DNA of 64,000 bases from DATJZG01 sp035499295 (GTDB lineage: Bacteria; Myxococcota; Myxococcia; Myxococcales; Anaeromyxobacteraceae): contig DATJZG010000082.1 in NCBI GenBank assembly GCA_035499295.1, positions 1 through 64,000 of the forward strand, written 5' to 3'. Position 1 is the first letter of the stretch; the number at the start of each line of letters is the position of its first letter. The notes below the pieces were generated by a model, which saw nothing but the letters and a program-made list of their open reading frames with translations, searched no databases and had not been told where the DNA came from. The position numbers and the translations under genes were made by a program. This document shows, piece by piece, positions 15,711-24,152 of this stretch.

Positions 15711-17606
15711 ATGACTCGCACGAAGCTCTTGTCGACCAGCCAGGAGTTGTCCTGGCTCCATTTCAACCGCCGGGTTCTGGCCCAGACGGGACGGGCGGAC
15801 TTCCCCATCCTGGAGCGGCTGCGCTTCCTCGCCATCTGGGCCTCCAACCTGGACGAGTTCTTCGCGGCCCGCATCTCGCGGCCGTTCCTGGAGGAGCGCG
15901 GGAAGGAGATCTACCACGCGCTCCTGGGCGAGGCGCGCGCCCAGACCGCGCTCGCCAACGAGGCCTACCGCTCTCTCCTTCCGGCGCTCGAGGACCTGGG
16001 CATCCGGGTGGTTCCGGTGTCGAGCCTGGCCCGGGAGGAGCTCGATTACTTCGGCGCCTACCTCGCCGAGGAGGTGGCGCCGCGCACCGACGTCATCCGG
16101 GCCGAGGCCGTGCGCGAGATCCGGAACCAGGCGCTCTACTTCGCCACCGGCGTGGGCGTGCTCGAGCACCTGGTCCGGCTTCCCGAGGGCGTTCCCCGGC
16201 TCCTGGAGATCCCGGGACGGGAGGGGACCTACGTCCGGCTCGGGGAGCTCCTGCGCCTCCGCGGCGACCTGTTCCTCGAGAGCCGGGAGCCCGAGCTCCA
16301 CGAGCTCCGGGTGGTGAGGCTCGCGGCCATCGACCAGCTCGGCCTCGATTGGGAGGACCTGCCCGCCGCACTGGAGACGCGCCTCGACGGCCGGGTGAGC
16401 CACCTGGAAGTCGAGGACACCTTCCCCGCCCACTGGAGCGAGTCGATCCGGCTCGCCCTCGGCCTGGAGGCGGACGAGGTCTTCCGCATCCAGCCTCCTC
16501 TCGACCTCCGGCTGGTCAACGACATCGTCGACCGGGGCCCGGCCCGCTACAAGTACCCGGCGCTCCAGCCCTGGCGCGTCCCGAAGTTCTGGAAGGACCC
16601 GTTCCGTCGCATCGACCGGGGCGACGTGATGCTCTACCACCCCTACCAGAGCTACGAGGCGGTGGAGGACTTCGCCCGCGCGGCCGCGGAGGACGCCGAG
16701 GTGACGTCGATGCGAGCCACGCTCTACCGGGTCGGCGACGACAACGTCCTGGCGCACTCGCTCATCGCCGCGGCGCGGGCGGGCAAGGACGTGGCGGTGC
16801 TGCTCGAGGCGCGGGCCCGTTTCGACGAGCTCCAGAATCTGGAGTGGGGCCTTCGCTTCCAGAACTCGGGAGTCCGCGTCCTCCCGCTGCCGGTGCGGAA
16901 GGTGCACGCCAAGGCCGTCTGGGTGAGGAGGGGGAAGCGCGAATACCTCCACGTCGGGACCGGGAACTACAACACCCGCAACGCCCGTCTCTACACGGAC
17001 TTCTCGCTCTTCACCGCCGACCGCAGCCTGACGAGGGACGCGAAGGCGTTCTTCGACGCGCTCGAGGCCGAGAAGGTCCCGCGGCTCAGGCACATGCGCA
17101 CCGGCGCCGCCATCCGCAGCCTTCTCGTGGAGCGGATCCGCGGCGAGACCCACGGGGGCGGGCACATCATCATGAAGTTCAACCACATGACGGATCCGAA
17201 GGTGCTCGCCGCGCTGACCGCCGCGTCCCGCGCCGGGGCGCGGGTGGACCTCATCATCCGCACCACGCTGACGGAGGTGGGGCCCGGAGTGCATGCCCGC
17301 AGCCTCGTCGGGCGCTTCCTCGAGCACGCGCGCGTCGCGGCCTTCAGCGCCGGCGGCCGCTGGCTGGTGTACGCCGGCAGCCTCGACGCCATGCCGCGGA
17401 ACTTCGACCGGCGCTACGAGCTCTTCTTCCCGGTGACGGACTCCCACGCCAAGCGGGCGGTCCTGGCCGAGCTCCGAGCGCAGATCGCCGACGACGTGAA
17501 CGCGTTCGACCTCCTCCCCGGGGGGACGGAGAAGGTCCAATGGGGCGGGGCGATCAACGCGCAGCGCGCGGACGACCACCGCTCCGCTCTGCGCCGGTCG
17601 GCCTGA
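15711..17606 (+). CDS. ppk1: Polyphosphate kinase 1
   Basis: 631 residues, slightly shorter than typical Ppk1. The N-terminal domain starts ELSWLHFNRRVL and includes LAIWASNLDEFF. The catalytic histidine that becomes phosphorylated is His399 in KVHAKAVWV, the second essential histidine is His539 in GRFLEHARV, and the phosphate-binding region ends AMPRNFDRRYELFFP. It polymerises ATP gamma-phosphate into inorganic polyphosphate. ATG 15711 is preferred over GTG 15693 because the family starts close to this motif. It precedes the phosphate-uptake cluster on the opposite strand, a sensible functional pairing. Downstream is a universal stress gene. Confidence 0.92.
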   Translation: MTRTKLLSTSQELSWLHFNRRVLAQTGRADFPILERLRFLAIWASNLDEFFAARISRPFLEERGKEIYHALLGEARAQTALANEAYRSLLPALEDLGIRVVPVSSLAREELDYFGAYLAEEVAPRTDVIRAEAVREIRNQALYFATGVGVLEHLVRLPEGVPRLLEIPGREGTYVRLGELLRLRGDLFLESREPELHELRVVRLAAIDQLGLDWEDLPAALETRLDGRVSHLEVEDTFPAHWSESIRLALGLEADEVFRIQPPLDLRLVNDIVDRGPARYKYPALQPWRVPKFWKDPFRRIDRGDVMLYHPYQSYEAVEDFARAAAEDAEVTSMRATLYRVGDDNVLAHSLIAAARAGKDVAVLLEARARFDELQNLEWGLRFQNSGVRVLPLPVRKVHAKAVWVRRGKREYLHVGTGNYNTRNARLYTDFSLFTADRSLTRDAKAFFDALEAEKVPRLRHMRTGAAIRSLLVERIRGETHGGGHIIMKFNHMTDPKVLAALTAASRAGARVDLIIRTTLTEVGPGVHARSLVGRFLEHARVAAFSAGGRWLVYAGSLDAMPRNFDRRYELFFPVTDSHAKRAVLAELRAQIADDVNAFDLLPGGTEKVQWGGAINAQRADDHRSALRRSA

Positions 17607-17623
17607 GGCGCCACCGTCCTGCC

Positions 17624-17651
17624 GTCCCGCGGGGGTTTCCCGTGGCGGGAC
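17624..17651 (+). terminator. Hairpin downstream of ppk1
   Basis: Stem GTCCCGC/GCGGGAC with an inner GGG/CCC pairing, 18 bases after the ppk1 stop. No U-tract follows, so termination efficiency is uncertain. The remaining gap to 17770 holds no other recognisable signal; a TGGCACG at 17719 was considered as a sigma-54 element and rejected. Confidence 0.45.
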
Positions 17652-17769
17652 CGGCGCTTGTGTCGACCTGCCCCTGCCGGGATCGGGCGCCTCCATCCCG
17701 CGGGCGGCCGACACCGGATTGGCACGTTCCGGAGCCGGATTCGCCTCGGCGCGCCGATAGATCCGGGTT

Positions 17770-18255
17770 GTGGGCGGGTGGAATGACCGCCTGGAGGTGA
17801 CGGCGCTGTCCGCGTGGCGACGGATCTGTTGCCCGGTCGACTTCTCCGCCGCGTCGCGCGCGGCGATGCGGCGGGCGGCCGCCCTGGCGGAGGAGCACCG
17901 GTCCCATCTCACCGTGCTCTGCGTCTTCGGGGCGGCTTCCGCCCCGTCTCCGGTCTTCGCCCCGCCCTCGGCGGCGCGCAGCGCTCGGAAGAAGAGGGAG
18001 CGGTTCGCCTCCTGGCTGCGGGAGGCGGAGGAGCTCGCGCCCGGCCACGTCGCGTCGGCGTGGCTTTCCGGTTCGCCGGCCGATCAGATCGTCGGGTTCG
18101 CGCAGCAGTGCGGGATCGACCTCATCGTCATGGGCAGCGCTCCGCGCCCGTTGCTGTCCCGCCTTGTCCGTGGCTCGGTGGCCGACAAGGTGGCGCGCCG
18201 GGCGCACTGCCCGGTACTCGTCGTCCCCGACGTCCCGCGGGCCCCGGTCCACTGA
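17770..18255 (+). CDS. Universal stress protein (UspA family)
   Basis: 161 residues from GTG 17770, or 152 from GTG 17797; neither start has a convincing ribosome site. A single Usp domain: ICCPVDFSAASRAAMRRAA at the N terminus and the ATP-binding MGSAPRPLLSRLVRGSVAD-type loop (G-x2-...G-S) near the C terminus, ending CPVLVVPD. Nucleotide-binding Usp proteins respond to starvation and redox stress. Location between ppk1 and the pst operon suggests a link to phosphate stress, but that is inference from position. It is convergent with phoU, 51 bases away. Confidence 0.85.
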   Translation: MGGWNDRLEVTALSAWRRICCPVDFSAASRAAMRRAAALAEEHRSHLTVLCVFGAASAPSPVFAPPSAARSARKKRERFASWLREAEELAPGHVASAWLSGSPADQIVGFAQQCGIDLIVMGSAPRPLLSRLVRGSVADKVARRAHCPVLVVPDVPRAPVH

Positions 18256-18306
18256 TCTGCGCTCTTCGCCCGGGACGCCGGCCTGGCTTCCGCAGGGCGG
18301 ATGCTC

Positions 18307-18999
18307 CTACCCCTGCTGGATGTCGCGGCTGTGCGGATGGCGCACGTCGGTTCCGCGCACCATGTAGACCACCATCTCCGCCAGGTTGATGGCGTGGTCG
18401 CCGAAGCGCTCGAGCTGCTTCGCCGCGAACATGACGTTGGTGGCGCGCCGGATGACGCGCGAGTCCTCCATCATGTAGGTGAGCAGCTCGTTGAACAGCT
18501 TCTGGTAGAGGGCATCGAGGAGGTCGTCTCCCTGGATGACCTCCTCCGCCTTGGTCACGTCCTTCTCCACGAATGCATCGAGCGCCTTCTTCAGCTGCGC
18601 CTCGGAGAGGTCCGCCAGGGTGACGAGGTCGTGGAAGGGCTTGACGGGCGGCGACTGGTTGAGCTGGATCGCTCGGTCGGCGATGTTGACCGCCAAATCG
18701 CCCATGCGCTCGAGATCCACCACGATCTTGAGCGCCGTGGTGATGAAGCGCAGATCGCTCGCCGCCGGCTGCCGCAGCGCCAGGAGCCGCCGGCACATGT
18801 CGTCGATCTCCACCTCGAGGCGGTTGATCTCCCGGTCCTGGAGCTTCACCTTCTCTGCCAGGGAGCTGTCGCGCTCGATGAGGGAGCGCACGCTCCCGGC
18901 GATCGCCGCCTCGACCTTGCCACCCATGTCGAGCAGCTTGTCGCGGAGCGCCAACAGCTCGACGTCGAAGACCTTGTCGGTATGTGCCTCGGGGCCCAT
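18307..18999 (-). CDS. phoU: Phosphate transport regulator PhoU
   Basis: 230 residues, two PhoU three-helix repeats. Each has the metal-binding E-R-x-G-D signature: DLERMGDLAVNIADRA in the first repeat and QLERFGDHAINLAEMV in the second. PhoU links the Pst transporter to the PhoR sensor and keeps the Pho response off when phosphate is plentiful. It is the last gene of the minus-strand pstS-pstC-pstA-pstB-phoU run, two bases after pstB. ATG 18999 gives MGPEAHTDKVFDVEL, a normal PhoU N terminus. Confidence 0.95.
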   Translation of the reverse strand: MGPEAHTDKVFDVELLALRDKLLDMGGKVEAAIAGSVRSLIERDSSLAEKVKLQDREINRLEVEIDDMCRRLLALRQPAASDLRFITTALKIVVDLERMGDLAVNIADRAIQLNQSPPVKPFHDLVTLADLSEAQLKKALDAFVEKDVTKAEEVIQGDDLLDALYQKLFNELLTYMMEDSRVIRRATNVMFAAKQLERFGDHAINLAEMVVYMVRGTDVRHPHSRDIQQG

Positions 19000-19001
19000 G
19001 C

Positions 19002-19910
19002 TTACCCGAACTTTCCGGTGACGTAGTCGTTGGTCTGTGCTTTGTCGGGATTGGTGAAGATCTTCTCGGTCGGGCCCACCTCGACGAGCTCGCCCATGTA
19101 GAAGAACGCCGTCTGATCCGACACGCGGGCTGCCTGCTGCATGTTGTGCGTCACGATGACGATAGTGTACTGCTCTTTGAGCTCGTGGATGAGGTCCTCG
19201 ACCTTGGCGGTGGCGATGGGGTCGAGGGCGCTCGCCGGCTCGTCCATGAGGAGCACCTCGGGCTCGACCGCCAGGGCGCGCGCGATGCACAGGCGCTGCT
19301 GTTGACCACCCGACAGCCCGAGCGCGCTCTCGTCCAGCCTGTCCTTCACCTCGTCCCAGAGCGCCGCCTGCCGGAGGGTGCGCTCCACGATCTCGCTGTG
19401 GCGGCCGTGAACGCCGTTGAGCTTCAGGCCGGCAGCCACGTTCTCGCGCACCGACATGGTCGGGAAGGGGTTGGGCCGCTGGAAGACCATCCCCACCCGG
19501 CGGCGCAGCACCACCGGGTCCACCTGGCGGCTGAGGAGGTCCTCGCCGTCGAGCAGCAGGGTTCCTTCGGCGCGGGCGCCGGGGATGAGCTCGTGCATCC
19601 GGTTCAGGCAGCGGAGAAAGGTCGACTTGCCGCAGCCGGAGGGGCCGATGGCGGCCATCACGCTGCGGGGGGGAACGACCAGGTTCACGCTCTTCAACGC
19701 CAGCGTCTTGCCGTACCAGGCGTTCAGGTCGCTCACCCGGAGCTTCGGCTCCTCCTTGCCTTCGGTCCCCCGGGCACCGGTCTTCTGCACCGGGGGAGCG
19801 ACCGACGGCTTGGGCGGCTCGACCAGGGTGGGCGCCGCCGAGGCGCCCCGCTCCTCGGGCTTCGCGCCCCGGGGGTCGACCGCCGTCGTCACCTCTTGCG
19901 CTCGCGTCAT
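19002..19910 (-). CDS. pstB: Phosphate ABC transporter ATP-binding protein PstB
   Basis: 302 residues. Walker A GPSGCGKST, signature LSGGQQQR, Walker B VLLMDEPASALDP and switch histidine in IVTHNMQQA; the D-loop and Q-loop (MVFQRPNPFP) are those of PstB. It drives phosphate import with PstA and PstC at the inner membrane. PstB is usually about 250-260 residues; here an extra ~55-residue N-terminal segment rich in Pro, Ala and charged residues precedes the domain (the ATPase begins at KLRVSDLNAWYG). The ATG overlaps the pstA stop (ATGA), supporting this long start, though an internal start cannot be excluded. Confidence 0.93.
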   Translation of the reverse strand: MTRAQEVTTAVDPRGAKPEERGASAAPTLVEPPKPSVAPPVQKTGARGTEGKEEPKLRVSDLNAWYGKTLALKSVNLVVPPRSVMAAIGPSGCGKSTFLRCLNRMHELIPGARAEGTLLLDGEDLLSRQVDPVVLRRRVGMVFQRPNPFPTMSVRENVAAGLKLNGVHGRHSEIVERTLRQAALWDEVKDRLDESALGLSGGQQQRLCIARALAVEPEVLLMDEPASALDPIATAKVEDLIHELKEQYTIVIVTHNMQQAARVSDQTAFFYMGELVEVGPTEKIFTNPDKAQTNDYVTGKFG

Positions 19911-20752
19911 CTCGCGCTCTCCATCTGGTTGCGCGCGAGGAGCCGCGCGAGCAGGTTCAGCACCCCCACCACGAGCAGGAGCACGAGCGCGGCCGTCCAG
20001 GCCTTGCTGTGCCAGTCCTCGTAGGGGCTGATTGCGTAGTTGAAGATCTGGACGGTGAGCGACGCGGTCGGCTGGTCGGGCCGCAGGTTCCAGTACTGGT
20101 TGTTGAGTGAGGTGAAGAGGAGGGGCGCCGTCTCGCCGGCGGCGCGCGCCACGGCGAGGAGCGCCGCGGTGGTGATCCCCCCCGCGGCGGTGCGCAGTAC
20201 GACGAGCAGGCTCGTCCTCCACTTCGCCACGCCCAGTCCCAGCGAGGCCTCCCGGAGCGCCCCGGGCACGAGCCGCACGAACTCCTCCGTCGAGCGCGCC
20301 AGCGTGGGGACCATGAGCAGCGCCAGCGCGAGCCCGCCGGCGAGCGCCGAGAACTGCTTCATGCGCGCCACCACCAGCCCGTAGGCCACGATGCCGATGA
20401 CGATGGAGGGCACGCCCGAGAGCACCTCGGTGACGAAGCGAACCACCGCTCCCGCTCGCCCGTCGCCCTTCTCGGCGAGGAAGACGCCGGCCCCGATCCC
20501 CACCGGGATCGCCAGGACGCTGGCGATGGCCACGAGCAGCATGGTGCCGACGATGCCGTTCCCCACGCCGCCGCCCGGCTCGCCCACCGGCGCCGGCAGG
20601 CTGGTGAAGAAGCTCCAGGAGAGCCCGGCGGCTCCCTGGGAGACGACGAGCCAGAGCAGGGAGGCGAGCGGCACCAGGGCGAGGAGCACTCCGGCGCCGC
20701 TCGCCATCGTCCAGAAGACGTCCACGAATCGCCGCCAGCGCAGGGAGGTCAT
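19907..20752 (-). CDS. pstA: Phosphate ABC transporter permease PstA
   Basis: 281 residues with six predicted membrane helices and the binding-protein-dependent permease loop FVRLVPGALREASLGLGVAKW (EAA motif), which contacts PstB. It forms the inner-membrane channel with PstC. Start and stop overlap its neighbours by four bases on each side (pstC upstream, pstB downstream), so the three subunits are translationally coupled. The N terminus MTSLRWRRFVDVFW leads straight into the first helix, as is usual for PstA. Confidence 0.93.
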   Translation of the reverse strand: MTSLRWRRFVDVFWTMASGAGVLLALVPLASLLWLVVSQGAAGLSWSFFTSLPAPVGEPGGGVGNGIVGTMLLVAIASVLAIPVGIGAGVFLAEKGDGRAGAVVRFVTEVLSGVPSIVIGIVAYGLVVARMKQFSALAGGLALALLMVPTLARSTEEFVRLVPGALREASLGLGVAKWRTSLLVVLRTAAGGITTAALLAVARAAGETAPLLFTSLNNQYWNLRPDQPTASLTVQIFNYAISPYEDWHSKAWTAALVLLLVVGVLNLLARLLARNQMESAR

Positions 20753-21732
20753 CGCGCACCCCGGCGGGGGCCCCGGCTCACCAGCCCGATGAGCACCTGG
20801 GCGAGGGCGTTGAGGATCACGGTGATGCCGAAGAGCACGAGCCCGAGCGCGGCGAGGGCGGCCACGTGGACGTCGCCGGTCGCCTCCGCGAACTCGTTCG
20901 CGATCACCGCCGGCAGCGAGTAGCCGGGGGCGAAGAGGGAGGCGTGGACCTCGGGGGAGTTGCCGATCACCATCGTCACCGCCATGGTCTCGCCGAGCGC
21001 CCGGCCGAGGCCGAGGAGGGCGGCGCCGACGATGCCCGGGCGGGCGTACGGCAGCACCGTCATCGTGATGGCCTCCCAGCGGGTGGCCCCGAGCGCGAGC
21101 GCGCCTTCCTTAAGCGGGAGCGGGACGGTCTTCAACACCTCGATGGTCACCGAGGCGATGGTGGGCAGGATCATGATCGCCAGGATGAGCCCGGCCGCCA
21201 GGTACCCGAGGCCGATGGTCGGCCCCTGGAAGAACGGGAGGAAGCCGAGGGTCTTCTGCAGCAACGGCTCCACTCCGGTGCGCAGCCAGGGGACCATCAC
21301 GAAAAGTCCCCACAGGCCGAAGATCACGCTCGGGATGGCCGCCAGCACCTCGATGGCGAAGGCCACCGGGCGGCGCAGCGCCTTCGGGCCCATCTCCGAC
21401 AGGAACAGGGCGAGCCCCACCGAGACCGGCACCGCCACTAGGATGGCGATGGCGCTCGTCACCAGCGTGCCGTAGATGAAGGGCCAGGCGCCGAACTTGT
21501 CCTGGACCGGATCCCAGTCGCTGGCGAAGAGGAAGTGGAGGATTCCCAGCTTCCGCCAGGCCACGCTCGCCACGCTGTTCAGCTCGGCCAGGATCAGGCC
21601 GGCGATGACGAGGATGCTTCCGCCGAAGAGGGTGAGTCCCGCCGACCACACCCGGTCCCCCTCGCGGGAGGGCCGGATGTGGGCGAGGGGTCCGGGCCGA
21701 ACGGCGGCGCCAATTTCACTTGGAGGAAGCAA
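20749..21732 (-). CDS. pstC: Phosphate ABC transporter permease PstC
   Basis: 327 residues, six to seven membrane helices, with the EAA loop LPLKEGALALGATRWEAI. Long periplasmic segment after helix one (SDWDPVQDKFG...) is characteristic of PstC and distinguishes it from PstA. The TTG start at 21732 overlaps the end of pstS by 17 bases; a GTG 28 codons further in is an alternative, but would trim only a charged leader. It works with PstA, PstB and the binding protein PstS in high-affinity phosphate uptake. Confidence 0.9.
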   Translation of the reverse strand: MLPPSEIGAAVRPGPLAHIRPSREGDRVWSAGLTLFGGSILVIAGLILAELNSVASVAWRKLGILHFLFASDWDPVQDKFGAWPFIYGTLVTSAIAILVAVPVSVGLALFLSEMGPKALRRPVAFAIEVLAAIPSVIFGLWGLFVMVPWLRTGVEPLLQKTLGFLPFFQGPTIGLGYLAAGLILAIMILPTIASVTIEVLKTVPLPLKEGALALGATRWEAITMTVLPYARPGIVGAALLGLGRALGETMAVTMVIGNSPEVHASLFAPGYSLPAVIANEFAEATGDVHVAALAALGLVLFGITVILNALAQVLIGLVSRGPRRGAR

Positions 21733-22738
21733 GAGAGACCGGCTTGCCCTGTACGTGTAGCCCCTGGACGGTCTTCTCCACCATCGAGACCACCGACTTC
21801 GGCAGCGGCGCGTAGTCGAGCGGCGCCGCGGTGGACTGCCCTTCGTGGATCGCCCACCACAGGAACTTCACGATAGCGTCCCCCTTGGCCGGGTCCTTCG
21901 CGTCCTTGTGGACGAGGAGGTAGGTGAAGGAGGCGATGGGATAGGCGTCGCTGCCGGCAGCGTTGGTGAGCGACACCCGGTAGTCGGCGGGGAGCTGGAC
22001 GCCGGCCGCGGCCGCCGAGGTGCTCGCGATGGACGGGGTGACGAAGGAGCCGTCCTTGTTCTGGAGGGCGGTGAGGGGCATCTTGTTCTGGTTCGCGTAG
22101 GCGAGTTCCACGTACCCGATGGCTCCCGGGGTCTGCTTGATGAGCCCGGTGACACCCTCGTTGCCCTTGCCGCCGAGCCCGGCCGGCCAGCTCACGCTCT
22201 TCGCCGTCCCCACCTTCTCCTTCCACTCGGGGGACACCTTGGCGAGGTAGTCGGTGAAGACGTAGGTCGTCCCCGACCCGTCGGAGCGGCGAACCACGGT
22301 GATGGGCAGGTCGGGAAACTTGATGCCCGGGTTGGCCTTGGCGAGCGCCGGGTCCGTCCACTTCGTGATCTTTCCGAGGTAGATGCCGGCGAGCAGGTCC
22401 GGAGTGAGCTTCAGGCCGTTGAAGGGAGCGTTGTAGGTCACCACCACCGCGCCGAGGACGGTGGGGATGTGCACCACGTCGGGGGCCTTGGCGATCTCCT
22501 CCGCGGTCATGGGGGCGTCGCTGGCGCCGAAGTCCACGGTGCCGTTCGCAAACTGCTGGATGCCGCCGCCCGACCCGATCGACTGGTAGTTGAAATGGAT
22601 GTCGGGGAAGAGCTTGCTGTAGTCGGAGAACCACTTCGAGTAGAGCGGGAACGGGAAGGTCGCTCCTGCTCCGGTCACCAGGACTGCCGCGCGGGCGCTC
22701 CCAGCGAGGAGCAGCGCGCAAAGCGCAAGCTTCTTCAT
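21716..22738 (-). CDS. pstS: Periplasmic phosphate-binding protein PstS
   Basis: 340 residues. A signal peptide (KKLALCALLLAGSARA) is followed by the classic PstS start GAGATFPFPLYSKWF. Phosphate-contacting motifs: GSGGGIQQF, DFGASDAPM and RRSDGSGTTYVF. It delivers phosphate to PstC-PstA. The first gene of the pst set, with about 225 bases separating it from phoR. That gap holds a strong hairpin, an AT-rich patch that may be a promoter and, at its far end, a 20-base palindrome. It is likely induced by PhoB on phosphate starvation (known for the family). Confidence 0.95.
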   Translation of the reverse strand: MKKLALCALLLAGSARAAVLVTGAGATFPFPLYSKWFSDYSKLFPDIHFNYQSIGSGGGIQQFANGTVDFGASDAPMTAEEIAKAPDVVHIPTVLGAVVVTYNAPFNGLKLTPDLLAGIYLGKITKWTDPALAKANPGIKFPDLPITVVRRSDGSGTTYVFTDYLAKVSPEWKEKVGTAKSVSWPAGLGGKGNEGVTGLIKQTPGAIGYVELAYANQNKMPLTALQNKDGSFVTPSIASTSAAAAGVQLPADYRVSLTNAAGSDAYPIASFTYLLVHKDAKDPAKGDAIVKFLWWAIHEGQSTAAPLDYAPLPKSVVSMVEKTVQGLHVQGKPVSLASSK

Positions 22739-22831
22739 GTCGATTCGCCTTTCTTCGTTCTGACTTCGGGGCCTTGTCTGCGCCCTCGTCTACCGGGAGC
22801 CTGTGTCGGACCGGTGACGCAGGCGTGAAGA

Positions 22832-22857
22832 AGGCGTGCCGGGCGCCCAGCACGCCT
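22832..22857 (-). terminator. Strong hairpin in the phoR-pstS gap
   Basis: Near-perfect 26-base palindrome: arms AGGCGTGC and GCACGCCT joined through GGGCGCCC, with one mismatched pair. On the minus strand it is followed by TTCTTC. It could end the phoB-phoR message or act as an attenuator in the pstS leader. The AT-rich stretch GCCTTTTATTCCTCATTTC just before it (minus strand) is the best place for a promoter, which would put the hairpin inside the pstS leader. Confidence 0.4.
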
Positions 22858-22961
22858 CTCGCCCCGCCCACGGCCAAGAGCCCGTGTGAAATGAGGAATA
22901 AAAGGCGTGGCGCGACGCGATGAAGGATTTACCGCCCGGCGGTGGCGCCCCGGGGGGCGTT

Positions 22962-22981
22962 CTGTCACGAATGCGTGACAG
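22962..22981. promoter_or_regulatory. 20-base palindrome at the phoR/pstS junction (candidate operator)
   Basis: Perfect palindrome CTGTCACG-AATG-CGTGACAG overlapping the phoR stop codon. Its 16-base core matches the palindrome in front of phoB at 14 of 16 positions (minus-strand reading GTCACGC-nn-TCGTGAC). The CTGTCA half resembles a Pho-box half-site, but PhoB normally binds direct repeats, so the protein that binds here is uncertain. Confidence 0.5.
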
Positions 22982-24149
22982 TCTCGCCCGGGGAAGCGGC
23001 GGCCCGGTTCCCAGCGGCGTGCGCCAGCTTCACCCAGAAGCGGGTCCCCCCGGACCCGCTCTCGACGCCGACCTCGCCTCCCTGCGCCTGGACGAGGTGC
23101 TTCACGATGGCGAGGCCGAGACCCGTCCCACCCGAGTCGCGAGAACGGCCCGGGTCCACTCGGTAGAAGCGCTCGAAGAGGCGGGGAAGGTGGTGGCGCT
23201 CGATTCCGGGACCCGTGTCCGCCACCGAGAGCGTGACGACGTCGGCGGCGACCTCGGCCGACACGGTGACGGTCCCGCCATCCGGAGTGAACTTCACGGC
23301 ATTGTCGAGGAGGTTCAGGAGCACGTGCTCGAGGGCCCGGACGTCGGCGCGCACCGCCGCCTCCTCGGGAACCTCGACCCGCACCTCGATCCTCTTGCGG
23401 GAGGCGGCGTCGGCGCACGCCTCGACGGCACTCCGGGTCGCCGCCCCCACCGGGACCGGCTCGAGGGCGATCACCCATTGGCGCGACTCCACCCGGGACA
23501 GGTCGAGCAGGTCGCGGGTGAGATGGGCGAGCCTGTCGGCGTTGCGGGCGATGATGTCGAGGAAGTGGCGGGCCCGGACGGGATCGTTCACCGCCCCGGA
23601 AAGGAGCGTCTCGGCCGCGCCGGAGATGGCGGTCACCGGGGTGCGCAGCTCGTGGCTCGCATTCGCCACGAAGTCCCGACGGGTGGAGTCGACGAGCCTC
23701 TGCTCGGTGACGTCCCGCAGCAGCACCAGCACCTCGCCGCGCACGAGCGGGACGAGGTGGGCGAGGAAGCTGCGGCGGCCGAGCTGCACCTCCAGCCGCT
23801 TGGCGTTGCCTTCCAGCGCCCTGCGGGCCGCGTCGGAGAGCTCTCCGCTGCGGGTGAGCTCGAGGAGCGTGAGCCCCACGGCCCGGCCGCCGGGGGCGAG
23901 GCTCTCGAGCGCCGCGTTGGCGGAGCGGACCATGCCCTGGCGCGAGATGAGCCCGGCGGCATCCGGAACGGCGGCGAGCAGCTCGCGCTCCGGCTGCTCC
24001 CTCTCCAGCGCGCGCAGCCGCGCCTCGCGCTCGAGCAGCAGCGCGCCGAGCGTCTCCACCGAGGGCGAGAGATCCGCCCGGGGCCCGCCCGAGAGCTCGG
24101 CCTCCAGCTCCCGGATCGCCGCGGCAATGGGATCGCGAAAGACCGCCAA
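22965..24149 (-). CDS. phoR: Phosphate sensor histidine kinase PhoR, soluble type
   Basis: 394 residues. A PAS-like region (LISRQGMVRSANAALESL) is followed by the dimerisation domain with phosphoacceptor histidine in ASHELRTP (about residue 166) and an ATPase domain with N-box LLDNAVKF, G1 DTGPGI, F-box LFERFYR and G2 GGTGLGLAIVK. No transmembrane helix or signal is visible, unlike most PhoR proteins, which have at least one membrane anchor; contact with PhoU/PstB in the cytoplasm could replace it. It starts three bases after phoB stops, so kinase and regulator are one operon. Confidence 0.92.
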   Translation of the reverse strand: MAVFRDPIAAAIRELEAELSGGPRADLSPSVETLGALLLEREARLRALEREQPERELLAAVPDAAGLISRQGMVRSANAALESLAPGGRAVGLTLLELTRSGELSDAARRALEGNAKRLEVQLGRRSFLAHLVPLVRGEVLVLLRDVTEQRLVDSTRRDFVANASHELRTPVTAISGAAETLLSGAVNDPVRARHFLDIIARNADRLAHLTRDLLDLSRVESRQWVIALEPVPVGAATRSAVEACADAASRKRIEVRVEVPEEAAVRADVRALEHVLLNLLDNAVKFTPDGGTVTVSAEVAADVVTLSVADTGPGIERHHLPRLFERFYRVDPGRSRDSGGTGLGLAIVKHLVQAQGGEVGVESGSGGTRFWVKLAHAAGNRAAASPGETVTHS

Positions 24150-24152
24150 CGA

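Noticed and set aside
17719..17735. TGGCACG resembling a sigma-54 -24 element before the universal stress gene
   Set aside because: The GC that would form the -12 element is 11 bases after GG instead of 10 and the flanking bases do not match.
15702..17912. 736-codon minus-strand frame opposite ppk1
   Set aside because: Same reason: the plus strand encodes intact Ppk1 with both catalytic histidines; the antisense product has no motif.
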